Below, one piece after another: positions 1-7,214 of a stretch of DNA of 9,723 bases. Position 1 is the first letter of the stretch; the number at the start of each line of letters is the position of its first letter. A model generated the notes under the pieces. It had not been told where the DNA came from, ran no database searches, and was given only the letters and a program-made list of their open reading frames with translations. This stretch comes from Bifidobacteriaceae bacterium NR021 (GTDB lineage: Bacteria; Actinomycetota; Actinomycetes; Actinomycetales; Bifidobacteriaceae), in assembly GCA_003585845.1 (NCBI GenBank), contig NQOP01000002.1:82649-92371 (forward strand), in the 5' to 3' direction. A program made the position numbers and the translations under genes.

Positions 1-3000
1 AACCATCAGCAATACGTCCAGAGATTTCGATGCTGTATTTATCAACACCGTTATCTTTTTTAGCAGTGACATCCTTAATGCCAATATTCTTAAGATTAAC
101 CTCATTATTTATGAGAATCTTTTTATTAGCAAATCCCTTAAACACTTTGGAAGTATTGGTTTCATTGAAACCACCATCATGCAAACTGACATTGACGTAA
201 TAAGCATCCTTACCTACATTAACTTTGCAAGTGCGAGTATAGCCATTTGCGTCATGAGTTTCACTGCAGTCCTTCTCATCAACCTTGACATAATCACTGT
301 TACCATTAACTTTTACACCTGGCTCACTCAACGTTTCACTTAACTCATCATGAGCTGTAATAGTGATTTTACCATCACTATCAGGTTCGCTAATTGTAAC
401 GGTTGGAGCTTTAGTATCAAGGTTAAAATGCATATCAGTCGTCTGGCACATATTCTTAGTCAAGCAAGCTTTTACTCGATAAATATATTTGCCATCAGGA
501 AGTTTCTTATTCCAATGCGCGATATCAGTAGATGTCTTATCATAAATAGTTCCATCAAATTCAACAGAACTATTTAATGCTCTTGGATCGCGTAATAATT
601 CTGAGAAATTAGAACGAGAAACGTCATGTTCCTCTCCTACTTCTGCAACAGTCTTACCAGAATTATCCAAAACAGAATACTGTATTAAACTTGCATTACG
701 GAATAATGCTAATGATGGTCGTATCTTATCGAATAACTCATCACCATTTGGAGAAAATTCTAAATGACCAGGAGCTTCATCATTAACTTGCACATCACCA
801 AAATAACTTTCGGCAATAAGCGAAGTAGTCATATTGATTGCACCTTGAAGATACTCTTCACCAGGCTTTACAAGAATTGGCTCCTTAACCCAATTCCCAA
901 CAAAGCCAAGATATGGAACAGCCAAATTTGGTGCTCCGTCAGTTTTTGAAGTGAAACGCGCCCAACCTTCAACGTAATGGTCGCGAGTCACATCTGGAGT
1001 TAATGTAAACTCTACTTCCTTTTCTGACTTAGGATCTACTGTAACTGTATTAGTCGAAGAAACTAATGTTTCTGAGCTAATAGAAGTAGTAGTTTCTTCA
1101 CCATCATTATTAGATTCATTAACAACATTTTGTTTAGGAACTTCATAAGTTACAGCTTTATCTCCATAATTGTGCAATTTAACAGTGAACTTACGATTTC
1201 CATTAACTTGACGTAAAGCCACGTACGAATTGCCGTCGACTGTTGCAATCACGTTAGTAGCAACAGCTTTATCAACCTGAGCTAAGCCAGCGCCAATTTG
1301 ACGAGGAGCAAATGGTACATTGCTTGAATTATTAAGAATCTCAGCCGTATTCATCAAAGCTTGTTCAACACGAGTAGCACGATCTTTTGGAGAAAGCTTA
1401 GGGAAACGCTTCATATAGCTTTCCATCACCAAAGCTGAAAGACCGGAAACGTTTGGAGCAGCCATGGAAGTACCAGACATATTGGTGTACTTGTTGTTGT
1501 TCTGAGTAGACCACACGTTACCGCCAATGCCAGCAATATGAGGCTTAAAATCAAGTTCTGGCGTTGGACCCCAAGAAGTAAAGCTAGAAGGATGCAACTT
1601 ATCAGGATTTGCAATACTCATTGTCTTATCAGAGAAGGAAACCTTAACTGTACCACTTTGAGTAGCTTTGAGTGCCTCAACAATCTTTAGAGCATCTTCA
1701 CGACGAATTGATGCTCCAAAGCATTTGAACTTTTCAACTCCGGCCATGCCAAGGAACTGTGCTGAATCGCCAGCTTTGTTATAAATAATTACGCCATCAG
1801 CACCCTTATCAATAGCATTCTGGAATTTTTCACTAAATGCTATTTCGCCACGTTCAGCTAAAGCGTACTTTCCTTGAAGATTCAAATTCTTAACATCATC
1901 TTTTTTACCAAGACCGATGTTCACAATCTCATGTTCTGTACCATCAGCTTTACCTGTAGCTATAGAGTAAGGAATCTCAGTTTTCTTATTAGTTTTATCT
2001 GTATATGAACCAGCGGTTTGAATAATATAAGAATTTTCTACAGAAGCGACGCTGAAAGCAGAAGGATAAGAAGATGGCGAGCCGAGAGTTGCATCATCCC
2101 ACTTTCCTAATGCATCATTAGTTCCTCCAGATGTAGAGAAGCTTAAACCGGAGTTTCCTGCAGAAATAACTGGAAGCACACCAGCTTCGCGCGCCTTCTT
2201 TAAAGCGAGAGATGTAGCGTTAGAAGTTCCACCAAAACCGTTATCTGAGCCGAGAGACATGTTAATAACGTCTGCATGAAGCTTTACAGAATCCTCGATT
2301 GCAGCAACTATATCAGCATCACGAGCTCCGTGCGCTCCCGGCTTATTCGAAAATACTTTCATTGCAAGCAACTGAGCATTTGGAGCAATGCCGTTAATAT
2401 GACCGTTTTTATCAGCTGGCTTATTCTCATCATCACCATTAGCTGCCACAATACCAGCTACGTGCATGCCATGCTGCTCTGCACCACTATCTGTAATAGT
2501 GTAGTTTTCATCAGCATAGTTGAATCCAGCAGGAACTTTATTAGTGAACTTTACACCATTAGACGGGAATGTCTTCTGAATCTTACGAGCTTTTTCAGCT
2601 TTGAAATCAAGCTTCATATCATGGTGACTTGGATCAATACCAGTGTCGATGATAGCCACAAGCATCCCAGTTCCATCAAGTCCACGCTTCTTAAATTCTT
2701 CGTTTACACCCTGCAAGCCGCGAGCATAATTTTCAAGAGGGTAATACAAACGTTCTTTTGCAACAGAAGCTACTTCATGTTCATGACGTAAAGCCGCAAC
2801 TTTGTTAGCTGGTAACGTTGCTTCAAAACCATTCATCAGGTAACCAAATTGGCGACGTACTGTCATGCCATATTTTGAAGACCATTTTCCAATAAGACGA
2901 TTCTGGTCAACTTTATTACTCTCTTCAGCTTGTTTCGAAGGAAGTTGTGGCTGTTTCTTCAAAGTAACGATAACAGTTACAGGCTTATTAGAAGAACCAG

Positions 3001-3220
3001 TCCTATTAAATGGATTATTAACTATTCTGCTAACAATCTTAGGATCAAGATACTTGGTTGTTTTATTATTCTTATTCTTTTGATTTACAACTTGTGCGAG
3101 ATTATTGTTCTCAGCACTATTGTCTTTAGCATTTGCTGTACCAAGCGGTACCATAAGCGTCGCCGCAGCCACGCCTAATGCTGCTAAACGAGTCAGATAT
3201 GACGTTCGTTTGAACTTCAT
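1..3220 (-). CDS. Secreted subtilisin-like (S8) serine protease, C5a-peptidase/lactocepin type; 3' end outside window
   Basis: 1073 codons are visible, open through the left edge. Residues 1-31 form a signal peptide (basic start, hydrophobic core, ANA before the likely cut). Residues about 80-162 resemble an I9 inhibitor propeptide. The catalytic domain holds Asp192 (IDTGID), His250 (QHGMHVAG), oxyanion Asn356 (SAGNSG) and Ser585 (SGTSMAAPN), so the full triad is intact. A protease-associated (PA) insertion lies at about 425-525. A C5a-peptidase-type Fn3 domain follows at about 660-775 (with VPYLGFVGNW), then FSPNGDELFD at 822-831, as in lactocepins, and Ig-like segments (LDTKAPTVTI, 934-943). 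ATG 3220 is chosen over in-frame ATG 3226 because AAGGAG lies 9 nt before the former and only 3 nt before the latter. Family members cleave host or surface proteins outside the cell, and many are wall-anchored; here the C-terminus is unseen. The substrate cannot be read from sequence. Confidence 0.93.
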   Translation of the reverse strand, partial: MKFKRTSYLTRLAALGVAAATLMVPLGTANAKDNSAENNNLAQVVNQKNKNNKTTKYLDPKIVSRIVNNPFNRTGSSNKPVTVIVTLKKQPQLPSKQAEESNKVDQNRLIGKWSSKYGMTVRRQFGYLMNGFEATLPANKVAALRHEHEVASVAKERLYYPLENYARGLQGVNEEFKKRGLDGTGMLVAIIDTGIDPSHHDMKLDFKAEKARKIQKTFPSNGVKFTNKVPAGFNYADENYTITDSGAEQHGMHVAGIVAANGDDENKPADKNGHINGIAPNAQLLAMKVFSNKPGAHGARDADIVAAIEDSVKLHADVINMSLGSDNGFGGTSNATSLALKKAREAGVLPVISAGNSGLSFSTSGGTNDALGKWDDATLGSPSSYPSAFSVASVENSYIIQTAGSYTDKTNKKTEIPYSIATGKADGTEHEIVNIGLGKKDDVKNLNLQGKYALAERGEIAFSEKFQNAIDKGADGVIIYNKAGDSAQFLGMAGVEKFKCFGASIRREDALKIVEALKATQSGTVKVSFSDKTMSIANPDKLHPSSFTSWGPTPELDFKPHIAGIGGNVWSTQNNNKYTNMSGTSMAAPNVSGLSALVMESYMKRFPKLSPKDRATRVEQALMNTAEILNNSSNVPFAPRQIGAGLAQVDKAVATNVIATVDGNSYVALRQVNGNRKFTVKLHNYGDKAVTYEVPKQNVVNESNNDGEETTTSISSETLVSSTNTVTVDPKSEKEVEFTLTPDVTRDHYVEGWARFTSKTDGAPNLAVPYLGFVGNWVKEPILVKPGEEYLQGAINMTTSLIAESYFGDVQVNDEAPGHLEFSPNGDELFDKIRPSLALFRNASLIQYSVLDNSGKTVAEVGEEHDVSRSNFSELLRDPRALNSSVEFDGTIYDKTSTDIAHWNKKLPDGKYIYRVKACLTKNMCQTTDMHFNLDTKAPTVTISEPDSDGKITITAHDELSETLSEPGVKVNGNSDYVKVDEKDCSETHDANGYTRTCKVNVGKDAYYVNVSLHDGGFNETNTSKVFKGFANKKILINNEVNLKNIGIKDVTAKKDNGVDKYSIEISGRIADG

Positions 3221-3229
3221 AAACATACT

Positions 3230-3235
3230 CTCCTT
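3230..3235 (-). promoter_or_regulatory. Ribosome binding site of the S8 protease (AAGGAG)
   Basis: On the minus strand AAGGAG lies 9 nt before ATG 3220 and 3 nt before ATG 3226. The spacing favours 3220 as the start; the longer form would add only Met-Phe. Confidence 0.7.
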
Positions 3236-3294
3236 CAAAATGGTGGTTGTTATCCCGGAAAAATTTCGGTTCGAGCTATCATAAACTCATGCCA

Positions 3295-3334
3295 GCTGCC
3301 AAAATCTTTCATACTGGCTGCCAAAATTTTTCAT
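3295..3334. repeat. Pair of 18-bp direct repeats in the protease leader
   Basis: GCTGCCAAAATCTTTCAT (3295-3312) recurs at 3317-3334 with one change (C to T), a 22-bp period or about two helical turns. The pair lies between the candidate promoter and the protease start, roughly 75-115 bases before the ATG. Possible roles are a binding site for a dimeric regulator or an RNA element of the leader; the sequence does not decide. Confidence 0.7.
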
Positions 3335-3392
3335 GCGGGTGTAAATATTTTTGTTACGCTGGTTTGAATCATTTCCGCTAAATATCGCATAA

Positions 3393-3404
3393 GAGGTATA
3401 CCTC
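3393..3404. promoter_or_regulatory. Perfect 12-bp palindrome GAGGTATACCTC, candidate operator
   Basis: The 12 bases are an exact palindrome and include the candidate -10 box of the protease promoter (TATACC on the minus strand). A repressor bound here would block RNA polymerase. No regulator gene is present in the window, and 12-bp palindromes can occur by chance, so this is a suggestion. Confidence 0.4.
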
Positions 3405-3423
3405 ACCCCCATGCAAACAGCAA
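3395..3423 (-). promoter_or_regulatory. Candidate sigma70-type promoter of the S8 protease
   Basis: On the minus strand TTGCTG (3423-3418) is followed after exactly 17 bases by TATACC (3400-3395). The -10 matches consensus at four of six positions and the -35 at three. It would give a leader of about 165 bases holding the 18-bp direct repeats. Alternatives in the same AT-rich stretch are possible. Confidence 0.3.
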
Positions 3424-3440
3424 GTAATGGTGCATTTTTG

Positions 3441-3479
3441 CAAGTGCAACAAAATATTTTTCATATACTCTAGCACTTG
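3441..3479. repeat. 7-bp inverted repeat CAAGTGC/GCACTTG upstream of the protease promoter
   Basis: Arms at 3441-3447 and 3473-3479 are exact reverse complements 25 bases apart, just upstream of the candidate -35 box in protease orientation. It could be a spaced activator site or chance; the arms are short. Confidence 0.3.
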
Positions 3480-3549
3480 TTTAAAGAGAAAAAATTTCTT
3501 TAACTTGTTAATTTAGCAAAGAAAATTTGAAAAAATTGTATTTAGGTTA

Positions 3550-3577
3550 AGAAAATGGCTAAATTACGCCATTTTCT
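3550..3577. repeat. Perfect 10-bp stem-loop (AGAAAATGGC/GCCATTTTCT)
   Basis: Arms 3550-3559 and 3568-3577 are exact reverse complements around an 8-nt loop. Read on the minus strand the stem is followed by mostly A/T sequence with a T run a little further on, so it might help end transcripts coming from the sortase, but only three G-C pairs sit by the loop and the T tract is not adjacent. Confidence 0.4.
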
Positions 3578-3605
3578 CGCAAACACTTTTCCACAAGTAA
3601 CATGT

Positions 3606-3643
3606 AAAAAATCTGTAGTTAACATATAATTTACAGAATTTTT
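3606..3643. repeat. AT-rich imperfect stem-loop ending in a T run on the minus strand
   Basis: An A-run plus TCTGTA (3606-3617) pairs with TACAGAATTTTT (3632-3643) with one bulged base and a 14-nt loop. On the minus strand a run of six T closes it. The stem has few G-C pairs, so terminator activity is doubtful. Confidence 0.3.
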
Positions 3644-3663
3644 CAAAAAACCTTGCATTGTGA

Positions 3664-3686
3664 CAATATTTTTTAAAAAAATATTG
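3664..3686. repeat. 23-bp AT-rich near-palindrome (11-bp arms)
   Basis: CAATATTTTTT (3664-3674) and AAAAAATATTG (3676-3686) are exact reverse complements around a single A. As DNA it may be a bend or a protein site; as RNA the one-base loop makes the full hairpin impossible, and an inner part would have to open. Confidence 0.45.
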
Positions 3687-3794
3687 CTGATTTACCAACT
3701 AATGTTAGTACGTTGCGCAATATAAACCGTAAATTTTTCAGCAAACCGATGATAGGCGCAAATAGCCTAAATTTTACGCTCGCGCGAACGTTAT

Positions 3795-3945
3795 CTCACG
3801 TTTGGAGGGTTTGCGGCTGCAAATCACTCCATTTGCGAGGAAAGTTTCTCACATTTGGAGGGTTACGGAGGGTTAGACGCTCCAAACGCGAGGAAAGTTT
3901 CTCATGTTTGGAGGAATTAAGGCTGTGTAGTGCTCCAAACGCGCG
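3795..3945. repeat. Array of three 53-bp inverted-repeat units
   Basis: Each unit is a 13-base left arm (CTCACGTTTGGAG, 3795; CTCACATTTGGAG, 3848; CTCATGTTTGGAG, 3901), a 19-base interior, and a 13-base right arm (CTCCATTTGCGAG, 3827; CTCCAAACGCGAG, 3880; CTCCAAACGCGCG, 3933). The units are joined by an identical 8-base linker GAAAGTTT (3840-3847, 3893-3900). Arms pair with each other, fully in the middle unit if two G-T type pairs are allowed; the first and third units have mismatches. The three interiors are exactly 19 bases each yet differ clearly in sequence. The array begins about 50 bases after the sortase stop. It resembles REP/BIME-like palindromic elements or a regulator array; function unknown. 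Confidence 0.85.
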
Positions 3946-3995
3946 CAGTAACGCGCTCGCTGCATATAGTCGTCGCGCTACGGCCTACTCTCGCG

Positions 3996-5114
3996 CTACT
4001 CGCGACGCAACTTACGCAGCATTTTGCGCGAAAGAATCAGCAAATGCTTGCCGCGAATGTCGAACTGTCGCCCTCGCTTAGACGTTGCAGCAGCAATCAT
4101 CATGGACAAAATAATCAAGGAGAACGCCATTGCAATCACGAATAGCGTCATCCAAAGCGGCCATTGCACGTGATCCTCCGGCGGCTTCACAGGGTCCGGC
4201 AGCACACGATACCCCGTCACCAAAAGCCTATGCGAGTTCACACCATACGGGGTACACGTTAGCAACGTCGCCAAGTCGCGCCCCTTTTCGCGCTGCAATA
4301 AACTAATATCGTGTGGCTCAACAACGCTGATGCGGAACACTTTGTATCGCAAAGTTTCACCTTGCACGTCGAGGTAGAAGTAGTCACCCTTCTTTAAATT
4401 CACCAAATCGTCAAACATGGTGGCGTCAGCAAGACCTGTGTGCGCGGTAATAACTGTGTGGCGGTTCTTGCCGCCAACCGGCAAATCCGTGCCGTACAAA
4501 TGACCAGCGCCGCGCGCCAAAACTTCTTGCGAACTGCCGTGATAAATAGGAAGTTTTACACCAATTTTCGGAATTTTTACGATGCCGATAATGCCCATAG
4601 GTTCCTCAAGCGCCTTAAGATAACGCTTATATTCAGGCGTGTTAGTTACGTCTTTTTGCCCATCCGGACCATACGGATCCGTGGTAAGCATATTCTTGCG
4701 AGTTTTATTGTAAAGCTTCGCGGCGCGAATGTGAGCGCGGCGCACGTCACCAGCCTGATCGTGGTTATACTTGTCGTAAGCGTTAGAAATTTCCTTCGAC
4801 ACGCGATTGTTCCAAAGCGTTGAAACAACAGGGTAACTGAAGCACAAAATGCCTGCCAACACGAATGCGATTGGCTCGACGATGCGGCGGAGCTTGGATT
4901 TTTGCTGCGGTTTTTGGGCGATTGTGGTAGGTTGCGCACTTGCGGTAGGCTGCGCGGAAGAGTTTTGATTTGCAGGATTAGTTTCGGATGTAACGGTTTC
5001 GATTATGGTAGTTTCAGCAGTGCGATTCTTGAAAAGCTTGCTTACGATGGGTGTATTAAGGGCGATTTTGTTGAGGAAAGCATATACTTTAGCAACAGCG
5101 TCGTTTAATTTCAT
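3996..5114 (-). CDS. srtC: Class C (pilus-assembly) sortase
   Basis: This 372-residue membrane transpeptidase should cleave LPxTG pilins between Thr and Gly and join them to the pilin-motif lysine of the next subunit. Two membrane segments (about 81-101 and 319-343) flank the extracellular catalytic core, the usual class C topology. His225 (TAHTGL), Cys287 (TLLTCTPYG) and Arg296 (SHRLLVTGYR) form the active site. Asp146-Pro147-Tyr148 matches the class C lid motif (DPW/F/Y) that covers the site. The protein has a long cytoplasmic N-terminus of about 75 residues with an Ala-Gln-Pro-Thr-rich stretch (53-66) and a basic C-terminal tail ending in LRKLRRE. It lies 207 bases after the pilin, its probable substrate. 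No other early Met exists, so ATG 5114 is used; the GAGGA before it is only about 3 nt away, suggesting weak initiation. Confidence 0.95.
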   Translation of the reverse strand: MKLNDAVAKVYAFLNKIALNTPIVSKLFKNRTAETTIIETVTSETNPANQNSSAQPTASAQPTTIAQKPQQKSKLRRIVEPIAFVLAGILCFSYPVVSTLWNNRVSKEISNAYDKYNHDQAGDVRRAHIRAAKLYNKTRKNMLTTDPYGPDGQKDVTNTPEYKRYLKALEEPMGIIGIVKIPKIGVKLPIYHGSSQEVLARGAGHLYGTDLPVGGKNRHTVITAHTGLADATMFDDLVNLKKGDYFYLDVQGETLRYKVFRISVVEPHDISLLQREKGRDLATLLTCTPYGVNSHRLLVTGYRVLPDPVKPPEDHVQWPLWMTLFVIAMAFSLIILSMMIAAATSKRGRQFDIRGKHLLILSRKMLRKLRRE

Positions 5115-5321
5115 GCTTCCTCGTTTCGTGGGTTTTTCGTTGGATTTAGATTTGATTTACGATTTATTTATTTTTTGCTTGCTAGTTAGTTCAATTAAAG
5201 CGCACAAATATAGAGCCGGGAGCAACAAGTCGCACCCAGCTCCAATATTCATGCCAGCAAGCAGATATTTACATTCATGCAGTAGTGACTGCTGACTTTT
5301 CTCAGCAGTCACCAACTACAA
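5115..5321. other. Pilin-sortase intergenic region
   Basis: This 207-base gap has no gene. It starts (minus strand) with a strong hairpin just after the pilin stop and ends with an A-rich leader before the sortase. No convincing promoter pair was found, so read-through from the pilin gene is the simplest source of sortase message, though a promoter here cannot be excluded. Confidence 0.6.
5285..5312 (-). terminator. Perfect 11-bp hairpin after the pilin gene; attenuator or 3'-end stabiliser
   Basis: GTGACTGCTGA (5285-5295) and TCAGCAGTCAC (5302-5312) are exact reverse complements around a 6-nt loop, beginning 9 bases after the pilin stop codon. No T run follows on the minus strand, so it is not a classical intrinsic terminator. 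It could reduce read-through or protect the pilin mRNA end, giving much pilin and little sortase. Confidence 0.65.
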
Positions 5322-7034
5322 TCAGGCAGACTGCTGCTCTTCATCCTTCTTGCGGTTGCGCAAGAAGATGAACATGCCAACAGCAACCAAGCACATGCCA
5401 GCCAACGCGAAGATAATCACGCCATAAGCACCGGTCTTTGGAAGGTTGAAGAGCCAGCTCTTACCGTCATTGCCTGAATCTGGAAGGTTCTCGACAGTAA
5501 TAGTCTCCTCAGCCTTATTTTCATCAACCTTAATAGTATGAACATTAGGGTTACGAATGTATCCAGCTGGAGCAACAGTTTCCACTGCATAGAACTCTTC
5601 ACCACGCTTAACGGAATAAGCTTCAGTTAAGCCAGTAGTTTCTGCAGTTGTCTTCTCAGCAAAGCCAGTAGAAGATGGAGTTACACAAGCGGCATCATAC
5701 GCGGTCTTATCATCACCAGTGCTTGCACTAGTTTTACCAGACTTAATCGTATCGGTGCAGTTCTGAGCAGCATCCTTAGAAGCAAACAACCTAAACTTTG
5801 CATCTTTCAGAGGAGAATTATCCTTAGAGGAAACCTTCTTGATTTTGAATGTAGAGAAATCTACCTTTGGATTATCTTTAGTTTTAACTTCGCTTGGAGT
5901 TGTTCCGGTATCATGAGATGGCACAATACCACCCTCGTTGGTAACAGAGTTCGTAGCAAGTGTAGCCGTAGCAGCAAGTTTGAACGTCAACTCAACAGTT
6001 ACCTTTGCAGCCTTGCCAACACTTGCATTTGCGGCAGCTGCGAGCTTTTTACGACCCTCATCAGTGAACGTGATTTCAATCTTCTTCTTAGCACCAGCAA
6101 CGTCAGTAGGTGTTCCAACTATGTAATCTGTAGTTGGCGTAAGATCAGCGTCTCCTGCCTTAACCTTCTTTACAACATTATCATAGCTTTCAAAGTACTT
6201 ATCTGGCGCAAGATCGAAGACGCTATAACCTTTGAAATCATCTGCAGTAATTGTGTCAGAAGCCTTCGCCTTAACCTTATCGAGGTCTGCAGTAATGGTG
6301 TAGGAAATTTCATCTCCAGCACCTACAGTCTTCGTTGTATCCTTAGTCTTCTTAACGCTATCAGCGATATTAACGTTCTTAGGATCAACGAACGGAGCAT
6401 AGTTGTACTTGGTCTCTTTCTTGCCACCAGTAGTAATCTGCTGAATCATTGGCAAAGTCATATAGAATGGCCTAGTCTCCGCAGCAGAATAACCTTCAGG
6501 AGCCTTGGTTTCCTGAACCTGATACAAACCAAGTGGAAGGTCCTTAAACCTTAAAACACCACTATCGTTTGTATTTCCACTTAATTTACCATTTGTACCA
6601 AATGTATCATCAGTTACTACGACACCATCTTTGTTCGTATTAAGATCAGCAGCCGCCTTAGTAATATCTACCCAAGAGTCATACTTGGTCAAATCAAGGT
6701 CTTTGCCGCTGACAGACTTAACCCTCTTAATAGTAAATTCAGCATCCTTAACAGGAGTTTCCTTCTTCTGGTTACCATCACCATCGGTTTCAGACTTCCA
6801 CTTGTAGATGGTGATTGAGCCAGATTTTGGAGCTTGATCAAGCCATGGAGCCTTATCGTAAGTACCAGTTTGCGAATCGGTGGCCAAACCAGTTGTACCC
6901 TTTGCCACGGTTGTATCAACACCTGGCGTAGCCCAAGCAGAGCTACCAGCCACCACGGCGCCGGCGACGCACAGCGTGCCAGCCATTGCGAGCGAGGCGA
7001 ATGCCGCCACGCATTGTTTAGTGAATTTATTCAC
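5322..7034 (-). CDS. Major (shaft) pilin, LPKTG-type, with Cna-B/SpaA isopeptide domains
   Basis: 570 residues, complete. A signal peptide (1-35, cut near AWA) precedes the N-terminal pilin domain. Two Cna-B/SpaA-like domains are suggested: one at about 72-200 (ITIYKWK start; E-box YQVQETKAPEGY with Glu175) and one at about 394-516 (FKIKKVSS start; E-box FYAVETVAPAGY with Glu485). Such domains form Lys-Asn isopeptide bonds that stiffen the fibre. FVDPKN at 215-220 matches the pilin motif (consensus YPKN), making Lys219 the likely polymerisation lysine. The central region (about 220-390) resembles a shaft domain. LPKTG at 531-535, a membrane helix and the tail RNRKKDEEQQSA form the sorting signal. 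Cys426 and Cys450 may form a disulfide. The start is GTG 7034, with AAAGGAG 6 nt before it. The neighbouring sortase should polymerise it. Confidence 0.93.
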   Translation of the reverse strand: MNKFTKQCVAAFASLAMAGTLCVAGAVVAGSSAWATPGVDTTVAKGTTGLATDSQTGTYDKAPWLDQAPKSGSITIYKWKSETDGDGNQKKETPVKDAEFTIKRVKSVSGKDLDLTKYDSWVDITKAAADLNTNKDGVVVTDDTFGTNGKLSGNTNDSGVLRFKDLPLGLYQVQETKAPEGYSAAETRPFYMTLPMIQQITTGGKKETKYNYAPFVDPKNVNIADSVKKTKDTTKTVGAGDEISYTITADLDKVKAKASDTITADDFKGYSVFDLAPDKYFESYDNVVKKVKAGDADLTPTTDYIVGTPTDVAGAKKKIEITFTDEGRKKLAAAANASVGKAAKVTVELTFKLAATATLATNSVTNEGGIVPSHDTGTTPSEVKTKDNPKVDFSTFKIKKVSSKDNSPLKDAKFRLFASKDAAQNCTDTIKSGKTSASTGDDKTAYDAACVTPSSTGFAEKTTAETTGLTEAYSVKRGEEFYAVETVAPAGYIRNPNVHTIKVDENKAEETITVENLPDSGNDGKSWLFNLPKTGAYGVIIFALAGMCLVAVGMFIFLRNRKKDEEQQSA

Positions 7035-7040
7035 TTTCTT

Positions 7041-7047
7041 CTCCTTT
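7041..7047 (-). promoter_or_regulatory. Strong ribosome binding site of the pilin gene (AAAGGAG)
   Basis: AAAGGAG on the minus strand sits 6 bases before GTG 7034. This near-perfect site decides the GTG start, which also gives a proper signal peptide directly from residue 1. Confidence 0.8.
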
Positions 7048-7053
7048 GTTCAG

Positions 7054-7067
7054 TGCCCTTGTGGGCA
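7054..7067 (-). promoter_or_regulatory. Short leader hairpin just upstream of the pilin ribosome binding site
   Basis: TGCCC-TTGT-GGGCA is a perfect 5-bp GC-rich stem with a 4-nt loop, ending 6 bases before AAAGGAG in mRNA orientation. It could protect the 5' end or keep the ribosome site unpaired; too short to be sure. Confidence 0.4.
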
Positions 7068-7214
7068 GGTTTTGAGGAAAATACGTTTATTGTTTTATTT
7101 TGTGTTGCGCACGGTCGGCGGAGTCATCGCAAAGCCGCATGAACTCTGTCGGCGGCTACGATTTGCGCCGCGCGCAGCAAGATTAAATCCGAACCATGCT
7201 CCGGCATAATTACC

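Larger units (their letters stand above)
3480..3794. other. AT-rich non-coding spacer between sortase and protease genes
   Basis: No credible gene is seen. The stretch is very rich in A and T and holds several self-complementary segments, listed separately. The short plus-strand reading frame that begins near 3713 and runs into the sortase gene is a by-product of the repeat array and the antisense of the sortase 3' end; it lacks a credible ribosome binding site. Upstream promoter (UP-like) elements or a transcription end for the sortase operon could lie here. Confidence 0.6.

Noticed and set aside
2276..2791. Plus-strand 171-codon frame
   Set aside because: It lies wholly antisense to the catalytic domain of the protease, whose conserved motifs prove the minus frame.
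3296..3340. Leader peptide gene in the protease leader (minus strand)
   Set aside because: The 15-codon frame has no ribosome binding site and no recognisable regulatory composition.
3550..3577. Intrinsic terminator of the sortase operon
   Set aside because: It is over 400 bases past the stop, the stem has few G-C pairs, and no T run is directly adjacent; kept only as a stem-loop.
3795..3945. CRISPR array
   Set aside because: Only two complete 34-bp arm-linker-arm repeats exist, they differ internally, the 19-nt interiors are too short for ordinary spacers, and no cas gene is present.
3713..4081. Plus-strand reading frame across the repeat array and into the sortase 3' end
   Set aside because: It is largely antisense to the sortase gene, is made of repeat-derived sequence, and has no credible ribosome binding site.
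5913..6554. Plus-strand 213-codon frame
   Set aside because: It is antisense to the pilin gene, with no recognisable domain or ribosome site.
7105..7180. GC-rich short repeats before the pilin as a riboswitch
   Set aside because: Only two short direct repeats and one 6-bp inverted repeat are present, matching no riboswitch layout I recognise.
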